Source of the DNA: Thunnus maccoyii
Lineage: Eukaryota > Chordata > Actinopteri > Scombriformes > Scombridae
DNA length: 64,000 nt
Direction: 5' to 3'
Assembly (NCBI RefSeq): GCF_910596095.1
Contig: NC_056550.1
Span: 15,780,501 to 15,844,500 of the forward strand
In this document: one piece after another, positions 24,248 through 36,518 of the stretch
Layout: every line of letters begins with the position of its first letter
Position numbering within the stretch: position 1 is the first letter of the stretch
Made by a program: the position numbers and the translations under genes
Notes under the pieces: model-generated
What the model was told of the DNA's origin: nothing
Seen by the model: the letters and a program-made list of their open reading frames with translations, nothing else
Databases searched by the model: none

Positions 24248-24754
24248 GGCGGTTTCATCACTGCCTGTGGCAATGGCTTGATTATTGTTTTTCTCATCCT
24301 CATACAGGCAGTAACTTCATTACTTGCATGTTCACCACCTTGATTTATGTGCTGAGTAGCCCCATCCTCAAGACCAGGATCAGTGAACATTGGCCACATA
24401 CCATCAAGAGACAGATCATGAGATGGTTTATATCAGCCATTTAAGACAGCCAGTTACCTGTGACGGTATCAAAGAATGCCCAGAAGTGTCTTTATTTATT
24501 CATTTTGATTTAAATACAGTAGTCTAAACAGCTTGTTGGAATTTGGGTGTATATGCACTTTTTTATTATAGTATTGCAGTAGGCTTTATTCCTGCTTTTC
24601 TGCCACTGTCAATCAATTTTACTGTAATTAGTTTGATTTGTTATATAGGCTACTATATATTTATCATTTATATTGCAGCAAATGGCAGAAATCATGTAAT
24701 TTACTGTAAATAAACTAAAACTGCATGTTCAGATTCACAAACATCCAAAATTAC

Positions 24755-24760
24755 AATAAA
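24755..24760 (+). terminator. Poly(A) signal AATAAA, copy B
   Basis: AATAAA in the conserved ATTACAATAAAAGTAAG context about 510 bases after the stop codon. Confidence 0.6.
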
Positions 24761-26230
24761 AGTAAGCGACATTTATATTCCGAAACCAGGCATTTTACTG
24801 TTGTCCCTGCTGTTTTCTCTCTGTAAAAATCTTGACATACTATTGTTTTCAGGGTTTTTTGGTGGATACATAAAGAAAAAGTATATTTAACATGGAAGTA
24901 TAGCAATAAAGAGGGACTTTGGCACTAAAAACGTTGAAAGATATCTACTTTATTTCACAATTTGGATGGCTGAAGCCTCATATTAGCTTCAGATAAACTT
25001 TTAAATATATTTTTGCACAGAGGGAGGCTTTAAATGGCCAGTATGAACAGGGGGAATGATTATGGTAAGACAAACCTTCAATGTTCAGGGCATAGTTGAG
25101 ATAGGTCACATAGGGCGCCAGCAACTAGAGGCCCACCAAAGAGGAGGAAGAAATATTTTGTGATTAATTTCAGATGCCTTATTTACAGTTAAAAGTCTCA
25201 CTAACATCCAATGCACCTCTTACACAGAAACACCTGATAGTGAGAGGAGACTACCAGCTCACTGTAGACTGAGACTTCATTGGAGGTTGACAGTCACATG
25301 GTCCTACCTTTAACCTGCAAGCTGCTGCTTATTTTGTGGTTTATTTGCTCTCACCACTGTGTAAGAATAATGTAACCCGGGTCCTATAGGGTTAACAACA
25401 CAGAAGTGCCTCAGCCAATCAGAGGGCAGGTCTGCAGCACCGTACACAAGCTACACAACGTACGCTACTCAGACGCTGAGTGACACTGTTGGAGGAGAGG
25501 TCACCGCCAAACGGTAAAAATATAACGCAGCTAAAGCAGTAAAAACACCATATAATGTTGTCAAAACATAACGTTAACAGCATGTACTTTGTTGTAAGCT
25601 CGTAGAGGTGTGTGTGTGAGAGGCTGCTCACTGAAACCTGCCGAGTGACACAGGGGAACTCCCGAATTAGTGAGTCGTAGTGAAAGTCATCAATTAAATG
25701 CTGCGCCACACGATGCTAGGCTAAGCTGGCTAGCTCAAGTCAATGAACCGAGAACTGTTGTAGAGCTCAAATAAACTAAAACTGTTTGACAACTCAAGTG
25801 GAAAAAATATGAAGATGTGACATGACGAGGCTGAAGTTGGCTTCCGATTCATAGCTCCTGATTGGAATTTCCAGTCCGCCTTAAAAGTGGTATGACGCCT
25901 GTAGATGGCGTTGTTCAGTCATTTTCGAGCTAATTCATGAACTGAAAAATTGAACAAATACGGGGAAGAAGAAATGAAAATGATCAGTAGGGTGCAATAG
26001 TCCTAAATTTTGAGCATTTCAACTGTAGCATATTTTTTATACCCTTACTCATGGTAAACTGCATTTCAGTCTTACTGCTATCTCTACCTATTTGCTGTGG
26101 TCTTATCAGCTCAGTATTAAAAAGTCTTAACAAACTAATACTCCAGTATGACAGGAGATGTCAAAGGGTATCATAATCCTGAGTTTTATTCATTTTTACT
26201 TTAATATTTTGTCTTAATGATCTCAAACCC

Positions 26231-26596
26231 TTTACTCTATTTGTGAAAATGCAAAAAGGGGCAATTTCACTGATTTTCTCCCATCCAGACCACATTAGAC
26301 CAGGTCCAGATCAAAAACCACTATACTTCCACTAATCTGGACTAGATTAACATGGAGACTCCTGAGAATCATTTAAACACAGTTTCAGATTTGTGAAACC
26401 TTTACTCTATTTGTGAAAATGCAGAAAAGGGCGGTTTCAATCCTTTTTTGCATCCAGACCACATTAGACCAGATCCAGATCAAAAACCACTATACTTAGA
26501 CTTGTCAAACCTAGACTCGATTATCATGGAGACTCCAGAGAATCAATAAAACACAGTTTCTGATTTGTGAAACCTTTACTCTATTTGTGAAAATGG
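26231..26596. repeat. Imperfect tandem repeat, ~172 bp unit x2.1
   Basis: Units beginning TTTACTCTATTTGTGAAAAT start at 26231, 26401 and 26575. The first two share the downstream blocks CCATCCAGACCACATTAGACC and AAAAACCACTATACTT. Noncoding. Confidence 0.85.
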
Positions 26597-26966
26597 TAAT
26601 GTTAATGATTTGCCACAACCCAGCCTGTTATCTGAAATTTAAAGGAGTCCATTTCAGTCTCTCCATTTCATTTCTGACTGCCACGAAGATTTCCTCTGTC
26701 TCACTTCAAAACCAAAGTAGAAAAGTTATCTTTACCTTTTTAAAAACAATCAAACCATCTTCATAGATTGGTCAATTGGTTTATTTACTCTTCAAATTCT
26801 TACTTCAACAAAATGACTGTTCTCTCACCTTTCCTCTAATTGGCCATGGTCAACCTCTCACTGCCTCTGCCAATAGTCTCCTCACTTTGCCAAAGCCTTT
26901 ACCGTGGCCTGTTTTAGAAGTACCATAATTCAGCCATGAGTGTGCTTGTTTTTCATTTATCTATAA

Positions 26967-26968
<2 letters not shown>

Positions 26969-27002
<34 letters not shown>
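26969..27002. repeat. (TA)n microsatellite
   Basis: About 17 AT units, inside the composite insertion. Confidence 0.9.
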
Positions 27003-27005
<3 letters not shown>

Positions 27006-27679
27006 TACATTTTTATAAAGAGCTGTCTTTCAATACTTTGTTAGTTATCAACATTTGATTGACTGTCCACTAACATTTTCCATCATTTAAGACCCTGCTA
27101 TTCTCCTGCCCACTACTTTTTCCATTCACCTGACCTTGCACCTGCCTGCAGACATGATCCTCGTTACCCCATTATCCAAAGAGTTTATACTGTAGACCTG
27201 CACAGTACCCTAGTCATTTGCCACAGTGTGCATTATGTCTTCTAGTCATAGCGTTGCAGGCTTTTTGTTTTGCCTGAGTCTACGCTAGGTTTTTTTTTGC
27301 TTTTTCCTGCCCACCTTAACTGCCTTAACTTTTTATTGTTATGTGAAGCACTTTGTGACATTTGTTTTTAAAAGTTCTAAATAAACAAATAAATACATTA
27401 TCGTTATCATTATTATTATTGTTATTATTAACTCTTTACCTGTTTAACCTGTTGGTGTCCTGTGTTTTGCCTGCTGACAAAGTAAATTCTTTTCATAATG
27501 ATCCTGCGTTTTGAGTCTGTGAGTGTGTTTTTGGGTCAAAAATAGTATTTCTCAGTTTCCCACCCTCTTGCCGTCACTGTTGCTTGAAAGTACTTCTACA
27601 ACTTTTGGTTGCATTCCTAATATAACTAATACTATTACTGATGTTTGAAGTACCTATGGAGCCCTTTAACTATTACTAT

Positions 27680-29207
27680 TTGTCTCATCAAGACCTACAA
27701 ATCATACACTGACACCCCTGACCTAAATCCAACAGGAAGTCCGCAATTAGCCTTTCAAAATAAGACTTTGCCCCAGTTTTGGCCCTTAAACAAATGCTAT
27801 CTCCTCCAAGGGTGTTAATGGTATCGGCTTCAAACTTTAATAGGTGACTTATGACACTATGCTGAAAAAAAGTTGTCAGAAACTGTAATAACTCGAACGG
27901 CCCTGAAAGTTGCAGTGCCACATCACAGCCTACGATGTGAAACAATGGGGAGCCAATCTATGGGCATGAACTTTGTGTCAAACAGAGGCTTCTGACGTCT
28001 AAACTATAAGTCTGACCACTTTCAAACCTGTATCAATGGATTCTCAACGAAATGTCCAACCAAAAAATTAGATTTTTAATGTAAGATTTTGCCAAAGTCA
28101 TGGGATTTATGAGATTTCACAAGAAGAGTACTAAAATCCTCCTCTCCAACTTCGCCTGGTGATGTCACTTCCTCAGTGCTGTGAAACATTCCGCAATACA
28201 CACTCATTATAAAATCACAGGCGGAGCAAGAAAAGACTTTAAAACTCACACTCTAATATCTCAAAAACAATAAAAGATAGAAAAAAAACATGTAAATTCA
28301 AGATTTGTAGGTCAAAGTCTTGTGAGTCATTTAAAGTTCAAATGAAGTTCGTATCTAAAACTATGTGGAAGCAGTAAATGTTCAAAAAGGTGTGGGTTCG
28401 CTCACGCTCTCCATTCAAATATATGAGTATTTTTCTGTGTCCAGCTGCAGTTTTATTGTCTCTACACACCTGACAGTACACATGTCAATCAAACTTTGAC
28501 CAGGTCATGTGGGTTAAAAGTCTTTCTTTTTCTAAAAATGGACTTGATGAAAATTAGGAAAATAATTTGTTTTACACACAAACTCATCAAGAGTTTTCAA
28601 TTTACTAATTGAAATTCAAGTGAATGGGCCCAAAACTTGCATGATTTTGATGACACAGGTGTGAGCAAGACAGACATGTCTCACCCTGCAGAAAATTCTC
28701 ATCCTGTCAATCAAACTTTCAAAATAAAAGCACACCACACTTGTAAGAAATATCCCTCATTTTTAAATAGCAAAATGATCTGATCCCAACGGGCCAGAGT
28801 GCGAGGTCCCTCACAATTTTGTGATATATCCTTTCTGCTCCCTATAGAAAAAACAGTGACAATACAGATTTAGTGGATCAGATTTGTTTACAATATAAAC
28901 AGGCACAACCAACCTTTTTTTTCTCAAACTAAATTTCCACAATTTATTCCAATACCTGAAATGGCACATTGTTCCAGAGGATACATTTTTCTTTTCTACT
29001 TTTAAGTTGCGGTATGAAAGTAAGAAAAAAAAAAAGTTATGACAAGTTGGTGTAAATATTGATACCAAGATGTAGCCTGTTGTTATTGTCTAGGTGGATG
29101 ATTATATCTGCTTTAATTACAAAATAAATATACTAAAATAGTAAAGATTAAAAAAAAAAGAACCCAGTAAATTAAAGCTGCAAGTACCAATGAACGGGCC
29201 CTCGCAC
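27680..29207. mobile_element. Dispersed teleost repeat (family not assigned)
   Basis: Noncoding sequence with short phrases I recognise as common in teleost genomes, above all the right end AAAGCTGCAAGTACCAATGA followed by CGGGCCCTCGCACC. The end coincides with the insertion boundary at about 29207. The left end is my estimate. I know of no protein-coding part in it and cannot name the family from sequence alone. Confidence 0.5.
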
Positions 29208-29786
29208 CTTTTAAATATTATAATATGATCCACAGCAGGATAATTCATAACCAGGATGTGGATGTGATTTAGGGTCTCTAGGCAAACTCAGTCATGGGGC
29301 CTCCTTCGTGCCTTATTTTCACCCTTTGTCTAATTGAGAATGTTGGTATTGGTGGGGGCTATTAATACCACACTTAACATAGTCTATCAAAAGTAAAAGT
29401 CATGTATTCAAACATTTGCATAGATAAAAGTGCAGTATTTTTAGCACAATTTACTAACATTTACTTAATGTCTTTTTAAGGTGGAGCTCATGTTAACTGC
29501 TTCATATCCTGCTGGATAGTTTTCTAATATAATCTATAATAATGCATCAAATTTTATTGTTGATAATATATTTTGTGTGTAAACTCTTAATCTGTAATGT
29601 AACCAGCAACAAGCTGTCAGATAAATGTAGAGGAATGACGAGGACAGTGTTTCCCTTTGAAACAGAAGGAACTAAATCCCTCCAAGTACAATTAGAGTAG
29701 AAGTATACTGTTGCATAAAATGGAAACGTACATGTACCTCATAATTGTAAGAATAAAACTTTAGTAAGTGTACTTTGTTAACTTTT

Positions 29787-30346
29787 TTTTAAATGTTTTT
29801 TTTATTTATTTTTATTGGTGATACTGTTGACAAGACATAGTGGAAAGGAAAAAAAAAAAAGACAAATCAAACAAATAGACAAACAAACAAAAATAATGAC
29901 AAACAACAGCAATGACAACATCATATTACAATGAAAAAGATAGTAAATGTAGAAAGCAACTAAGCAATATGGATTGATTGTGGGAAAGGGGAAGGGGGGG
30001 TGAGTGAATGAAAGTGAGAAAAGAAGAGAGAGAGAGAGGAGGGGGAGAAAGAAAAAGTGAGAGCGTCAATAATTATTATAATGATAATGATAATAATAAC
30101 AATACAACAATATAATGTAATAATGATAATAGTCTTGTTTGATAGTATACTGTGGCGGCGGTAGCTGCAGAGGCAGCCACAATAACAGTGAAATGGGTTA
30201 AATAATTAGCTATTTATATTAATTTATATCAATTTATATCTATTTGAGTGTATATCAATTAAATTAATTTAATATGGCTATGGGGGGTGGAGCCAAACAC
30301 ACAGAGCCCAAGGAGGGGAGGCCACCATCACCCTCCCACACAACAG
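29787..30346 (-). mobile_element. 560 bp retroelement-like insertion with 14-bp target-site duplication
   Basis: CTTTGTTAACTTTT stands at 29773-29786 and again at 30347-30360, exactly flanking the insert. The spacers of B and D carry the sequence once and uninterrupted (about 20487-20500 and 37540-37553). The insert begins with T-rich sequence on the + strand, so a poly(A) tail would lie on the minus strand. A 14-bp duplication and A-tail fit LINE-type reverse transcription. No coding frame is visible, so a 5'-truncated LINE or a SINE is possible. Confidence 0.75.
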
Positions 30347-30360
30347 CTTTGTTAACTTTT

Positions 30361-30937
30361 AACCATATGGTATTGAGGAGGTTGATGATTTCCATAACTG
30401 CAATCACTGACCAGGTTTTTTCTCTGCTTCTCTGACATTAACTGATCAATGACCTATCACATGAAAAGTTACTCATTTTATTTACTCAAGTGATGTTGGC
30501 TACTTGTACTATTTGTTGTAGTCTGTTTTTTGCTTTTTTTTCCTGTTAATAGGCTACTGGATCATTTTACTTCTTCAGGCCTCAAAAGACTATATGAGAA
30601 GGTTGAGCTCCTCATAGCTCATAAACATACAACCTGCAATAAGGGGTCGGAAGGAGATATTAATTGCATTAACAAGCCCAAAAAGTTGGGAACCACTGGT
30701 CTAAACTCAGAGGGCCCTGAAAGCTCAGGAAAATCAGACATCTTAAAGAATGTGTGATAGTCTGCAGAAGAACCACCTATCAGGGATTTCTAATCTCCAA
30801 AGAAGGTCACATACACTTAGATGTACCTGGAGTCAGAGATGCTATTATGTAAAGAACCATGTTAAATCAGGGGTTCAGTCCTGCTTTCTTCATCTTACAA
30901 AAGTTATGTTAATTGTTGTTTATTATAACTAAGATTT
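30361..30937. other. Distal 5' flank of copy C
   Basis: Standard array upstream sequence (TTTTTTCCTGTTAATAGGCT, CTTCAGGCCTCAAAAGACTA, TAGATGTACCTGGAGTCAGA), shared with B and D. No gene. Confidence 0.6.
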
Positions 30938-31117
30938 CAAGTTTTTTCTCCTTTGAGATATGTCTCACCTCTGTGCAAACAGAGCCAAAAAAGGCGGGGA
31001 GGTGATTAATAATCCTGTAGGTGTAGGGAAATTTATGATGATATTAATGTCAGCATAAACACCACTGTGCTTTAACTGTCATGCTCAGTCAGAGGACCAC
31101 CATCAACATGAGAGAAA
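30938..31117 (+). promoter_or_regulatory. Proximal upstream region of CYP2K copy C (class 2)
   Basis: Same class-2 layout as copy B: GAGATATGTCTCAC, GGCGGGGAGGTGATTAATAA, ATTAATGTCAGCATAAACAC. Function inferred from conservation. Confidence 0.5.
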
Positions 31118-34100
31118 ATGTCTCCTTTGGAGGATTTTGTGTTCTTCCTCTTCTCCAGTCCTACCACTCTGTTGGGGGCTGTTGCTGTCCTGCTCGTCCT
31201 CTGTCTCGTCTCCAGTAGTTTCACCTCCCAGGAAATAGGGAGGAAACCTCCAGGACCGAGGCCTCTGCCCCTGTTTGGCAACCTGTTACAGCTGAATCTC
31301 AAGAGACCTGACAAAACCCTGTGTGAGGTAAATGTAGCACTCCTAATGTGTAACAGTTTGAAATCTAGCTAAATATCTTTTCTTTTACACATTTTTGCAA
31401 AAATAAATGTTTGTACATTATCTATCTATGTCATTGCTTTTTTTTTCTTCCAGCTTTCAAAACAATATGGATCTGTATTTACGGTTTACTTTGGAACCAA
31501 GAAAGTGGTGGTGTTGGCTGGATACAAGACAGTCCAAGAGGCTCTGGTCAGCTATGCAGAAGAGTTTGGAGACCGAGACATCTCCCCCATTTTTTATGAC
31601 ATTTTACAGGGTCATGGTATGACCCTCCTTTATGAAACCTTTAATATATGTTTGCATTTTAGCACAAAAAGAAATACTAGACATGAACATTCAAAGCACA
31701 AGTAAAATCACAAATCACATTGTATTTGTTAATTTTTAAAAAATCTTTTCTGATGAGTGTTAGACATATAAGACTAGTACAGATTACTTCTAACTTGCAT
31801 GTCATGTTTAATAGGAATTCTGTTTGCAAATGGAGAATCCTGGAAAGAGATGAGACGTTTTGCTCTCTCCACCCTGAGAGACTTTGGGATGGGCAAAAGA
31901 GTTGCTGAGGATAAAATCTTAGAGGAATGCTGCCATCTGATTCAAATGTTTGATGAGCATAAAGGTATGGAGTTAATATGTGTGCGTGATAATAACATGA
32001 CACGGTGTCCTGATATATAAAAATAATACACTATGGGTTGGAGATGAAGAGCTCCTCATCATGAGGAAGAGTGGTATTTCATCTACTGGATCTTTCATTT
32101 TCCATAACAGCACACCTCTGAGTGCATTATTGTGCTCATGTCATGGTCACTTACACAGAAAGATATGCTTATTTTTTTTGAATAGTAGAAGACTGCAGTT
32201 TAAAACATCATCATGGTGTGTTACCATATGCGCTGACTATGTTTGAGTTGTCATATCAATCAGTCAGAAACCAAATCTTATGTTTTATAATGTCTTTGTT
32301 TCTTGCTTTCTTTTTACAGGGAAACCATTTGATACAACATGTTCAGTGAATTATGCAACATCCAATATTATCTCCTCTATCGTGTATGGAAGCAGATTTG
32401 AATACAGTGACCCTCGATTCAAAAACTTGGTGAGACGAGCCAACGAGAACATACGCATTACTGGTTCTGCACCAATCCAGGTAAACTTAATGTTTGGTTT
32501 TTGACTCAATAGCATCCAAATGCTGAATATACACGAGTCTGTAATGAGATCATTCCATGTAATACATCATGAAATATGTGCTTTTACACTCAAGTGGCAC
32601 ATAGAACAAATCTTTTGTGTTAAAGTATCCAGAATGTATATTTCCATTTTATATGTTGCATGAAATTTTGCATGCATGAAATGTATGTATTTGGATTTTT
32701 GTTTGGTTTATACTTAAATCTTCTTAAATCATCTGTACTGTTTTTACTATTATGTCACAGCTTTACAACATGTTTCCCCGGCTGTTCAGTTGGATAAAAA
32801 ACCGGCAGCTGATATTAAAAAATGTTGAGATGACTGTCAGAGATGTCAGAGATTTAATCAAGCACCTGAAAGAGACACTGAACCCTCACATATGCAGGGG
32901 ACTGGTGGATTGTTTTCTGATTCGGAAGAAGAAAGAGGAGGTATGACAACAACTTTGGTGTTTTTCAGACAAGAAAAGGTACAGCAATCCTTTATAGGTC
33001 TATTTTAATAATATACAGTATGACGTTCTTTCTCTTAGGACTCACACATTATAGACACTCACTACAATGAGAAGAACTTAATATTTACAGTGACCAACCT
33101 GTTTGTTGCTGGTACTGACACCACAGCAACTACACTGAGATGGGGTTTGCTGTTAATGGCCAAATATCCACAAATACAAGGTAAGGACAGAGACCAAGCG
33201 TGTGAATCTTTCCTCATAGGTGTGCATTTATGTTTTCACAAGTTAATGGCCTGAAATACTTGACTAACAGAAGGACAAAGGAAAATGTATGCTCATATAC
33301 TCATAGAATACATGTAGGTTTTGGAGTGAATAGAAAAATGCAGGCAAAGAACATTCTTAGTTTGTGTCTCCAGACAAGGTCCAGGATGAGTTGAGCAGGG
33401 TGGTTGGAAGCCGCCAGATCCGAGTAGATGACCGAAAAAACCTGCCGTACACTGACGCCGTCATTCATGAGACACAGAGACTCGCCAGCATTCTCCCCAT
33501 GTCACTTCCTCACAAAACTAGCCGAGACGTCATCTTCCAGGGTTACTTTATCAAAAGGGTCAGTTGCTCTTAGCTATTTCACTACTTACCAACATCAGTT
33601 TGTGGATATATTCATCCACCTCTGAAAACACTTAAAACAGTCCTTTGGTTCTGAGATGATATATGATAGACCTGTTCTCTTTTGCATACAGGGGACCATT
33701 GTGTTTCCTCTGCTTACTTCTGTCCTGTATGATGAGAGTGAATGGGAGAGCCCACACACTTTCAACCCTTCCCACTTCCTGGATAAGGAGGGTAAATTTA
33801 TCAGGAGAGATGCCTTCATGCCCTTTTCTGCAGGTAAAACAACTTTGCAGAGTTTTTATTCTCAAAGAATTGTAGAGTCTTTATACTCATACAGGAATGA
33901 TCAAGTTGAACTTTTTGCCACTTTTCAATCTTACAGGTCGCAGAGTTTGTCTTGGAGAGAGTCTGGCCAAGATGGAGCTCTTCCTCTTCTTCACCACCCT
34001 CCTCCAGCGCTTTCGTTTCACTCCTCCACCTGCAGTGACAGAGGATGACCTGGATCTGACTCCTGCTGTGGGCTTCGTCCTCAGTCCTTCACCTCATGAG

Positions 34101-34124
34101 CTGTGTGCTGTCAGTCGACAATGA
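31118..34124 (+). CDS. cyp2k: CYP2K-family cytochrome P450, copy C (intact, 9 exons, 506 aa)
   Basis: Exons 31118-31327, 31454-31616, 31815-31964, 32320-32480, 32761-32940, 33039-33180, 33374-33558, 33692-33833 and 33937-34124 are in phase with canonical GT-AG borders and give 506 aa. Landmarks: [19 protein letters not shown], helix I FVAGTDTT (first Ala of AAGT replaced by Val, one residue before the conserved AGT), [18 protein letters not shown]1 reads [10 protein letters not shown] and SRS5 LPMSLPHKT. Exon 7 ends in Lys-Arg where the others have Lys-Glu. The start codon sits in the same leader context as the other copies. Predicted ER monooxygenase, substrate unknown. Confidence 0.95.
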
Positions 34125-34632
34125 GGCGGTTTCATCACTGCCTGTGGCAATGGCTTGATTATTGTTTTACTCACCTTCACACAGGCAGTAACTTCATTAC
34201 TTGCATGTTCACTATCTTGATTTACATGCTGAGTAGCCCCATCCTCAAGACCAGGATCAGTAAACAATGGCCACATACCATCAAGAGACAGATAATGAGA
34301 CAGTTTATATCAGTCATTTAAGACAGTCACTTACCTGTGACGGTATCAAAGAACATCCAGCCTAAATGTCTGTATTTGTTCATTTTGATTTGCATACAGT
34401 AGTCTAAACAGCTTGTTGGAATTTGTGTGTATATGCACTTTTTTATTATAGTATTGCAGTAGGCTTTATTCCTGCTTTTCTGCCACTGTCAATCAATTTT
34501 ACTACGTTACTGGTTTGATTTGTTATATAATATATATTTACCATTTATATTGCAGTAAATGGCAGAAATCACATAATTTACTGTCAATAAACTAACACCT
34601 GCCTGTTCAGATTCATAAACATCCAAGATTAC

Positions 34633-34638
34633 AATAAA
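34633..34638 (+). terminator. Poly(A) signal AATAAA, copy C
   Basis: AATAAA in the conserved GATTACAATAAAAG context about 510 bases after the stop codon. Confidence 0.6.
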
Positions 34639-35016
34639 AGGAAGCAACATATATATTACAATACCAGACATTTTACTGTTGTCTCTGTTGTTTCCTTTCT
34701 CTAAAAATCATGACATATTATTGTTTTCAGGCTTGTTTGGTGGATACATTAATAAAAGTATATTTAAAGTGGAGGAATGATTATGGCAAAAAAAACCTTC
34801 AATGTTCAGGGCTGCTTCTTAGCATAGATGAGATAGGTGGTCACCTAAGGCACCAGCTGCTGGATGGCTATCAAAGAGGAGGACGAAATATTTTGTGAAA
34901 AATTTTAGATGCCTCATTTACTTTTAAAAGTCTCACTCACATCCAATTCCCCCTTTTGACATAAAAACACCTGATAGTGAGAGGAGACTACCAGCACACT
35001 CTGTAGGCTGAGACTT

Positions 35017-35660
35017 CATTAGCTACATACCATCAAGAGACAAATCATGAGACAGTTTATTATTTATTTATATCAGTCATTTAAGACAGCTGCTATGGTA
35101 TTGGGCAATGTCCAGCCTAAATGTCTGTTTGTTATTGTACACAATAGTCCAAACAGCTTGTTGAATTTGGGTGTATATGCACTTTTGTAGTATAGAATTG
35201 CAGTTGGCCATGTTCCTGCTTTACTGCCACTGTTGATCATTTTCACTATTTGTCACTGGTTTGGTTTGTAATGTATTTTTAACCTTTATATTGCGGCAAG
35301 TGGCAGAAATCATGTAGTTTACTGTAAATAAACCAGCACCTGCCTGTTCAGATTCACGAACATCTCAAAATACAATAAAAGTAGGCTATATTTATATTCC
35401 AATACCAGACATTTTACCATTTTCCCTTTTTTTTCTTTCTCTAAAAATTCTGACATGGGCTTACTATTGTTTTTTTTTGGTGGATACATGAACAAAAATA
35501 TATTTAAACTAGTTTATACTATGTTTTATCAGATGATTTATCAGGAATTTTTGTCATCAGTTGACAGTTTTAGGCAGTGGCCAGGAGGCGTCAGTGCCGC
35601 TGTTACAACAAGCCTGGACCTGCCCCCTAAAATGCATTGTGTTTATTAAAAAAGTTATTC
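35017..35660 (+). pseudogene. CYP2K 3'UTR ghost (no coding exon left)
   Basis: Right after a spacer block ending GAGACTTCATT (about 35020) the sequence jumps back to a CYP2K 3'UTR: ACATACCATCAAGAGACAAA, GACAGCTGCTATGGTATTGG, AATTTGGGTGTATATGCAC, then a poly(A) context near 35380. It is most like the copy A 3'UTR (15260-15600). A second 3'UTR so soon after that of copy C indicates an unequal-crossover scar where a whole gene was lost. Confidence 0.8.
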
Positions 35661-35879
35661 ATTGTCATGGCCATGTCTTCTCCATTTTTCACTGAGTTTC
35701 TGCAAGTGTGTGAGACAGCCCCACTCTGGATTGTAACAGTCAGGCAGGGTGCGTCTCTTTGACGCTTGTGTGGTCAAACACAACGACTACCCAAAGGAAG
35801 AACGGTAAATTGGTATTTGATTAATAAGTGATTAAGTATCAAACAGTCACTATGATGTGAAACTGCAAATGGTCAAGAC

Positions 35880-36518
35880 CAGTGGTGGACTCAGGCTGAC
35901 TCAGGGGGAGGGGTGAAAAAATATATAGGGCACCTGATACATTCAATGGGCCCTCATTTCACAATGTTTTTCTCTCATATGGTGCACCTCATAGGGCACC
36001 TTTTTTCATTGAAAGGACACCCAATTCTGCCCTTCAGTATGTTAGACTTAGGGGAACCCTAAATTGCACTTTTTCCATTTGTTTTTTTTTGTTCACTAGA
36101 AGGGCACCCATACAGAACCTCTAGGTCACCCCATTACAACGGCATCATATGGGACTGCATTACATACTCTTTATTTAAAGGGCACATCATGTTTTCTCAT
36201 TTTTGGGGGTTCTTCACAGGGCACTATCATATTTTCTTCCACCCATGAGGGTACTTCATTCCAGAGTGTCACATGTAGAGGCACTCTATAGGGCGTTTCA
36301 TCCCAATTTACCCATAACCAGACAGTCATTACAGAACTTTGTTATGTTTTCTCCTTCATGTGGGCACCTTAGAGGGCATTTTATCATACTGTGGGGGAAC
36401 AATGAGGGGCACTTTATTATACTGTGGGGCACCTTAGGGGGCATTTTATCATACTGTGGGGGCACCTAAGAGTGCACTTTTCGGTTGCCCTCCCTGCTCC
36501 TCCACTAAGTCCACCAGT
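35880..36518. mobile_element. hAT-like MITE with imperfect terminal repeats
   Basis: The left end CAGTGGTGGACT (35880) and right end AGTCCACCAGTG (ending 36518) are inverted with one mismatch. Flanking octamers GTCAAGAC and GACAAGAT match at 6 of 8 bases, fitting an old 8-bp duplication. The interior is a string of GGGCACCT-like phrases with a local ~33 bp tandem repeat at about 36376-36476 (TTATCATACTGTGGGG). No transposase is present. Confidence 0.6.

Larger units (their letters stand above)
25374..29207. other. ~3.8 kb composite insertion in the B-C spacer
   Basis: The spacer runs normally to GTGTAAGAATAATGT (about 25374) and resumes at TTTTAAATATTATAATATG (about 29208). In the A'-B spacer the same two points are only about 17 bases apart (19856-19885). 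The left part (25400-25900) is relatively CpG-rich with ACGTTAACAG and GCTAAGCTGGCTAGCTC motifs and could be a promoter or first-exon piece of another gene, but no coding exon is identifiable. The right part is dispersed repeat (separate entry). No target-site duplication could be recognised, so this may be several nested events. Confidence 0.7.

Noticed and set aside
25419-25709. Minus-strand frame of 96 codons in the composite insertion
   Set aside because: No recognisable domain and low-complexity interior; not supported as a gene.
26231-26596. Possible CRISPR-like array
   Set aside because: Only about two units of ~172 bp with no short repeat/spacer alternation, in a vertebrate genome.
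36203-36469. Frame with repeated HFIILWG units
   Set aside because: Translation of the internal tandem repeat of a noncoding element.
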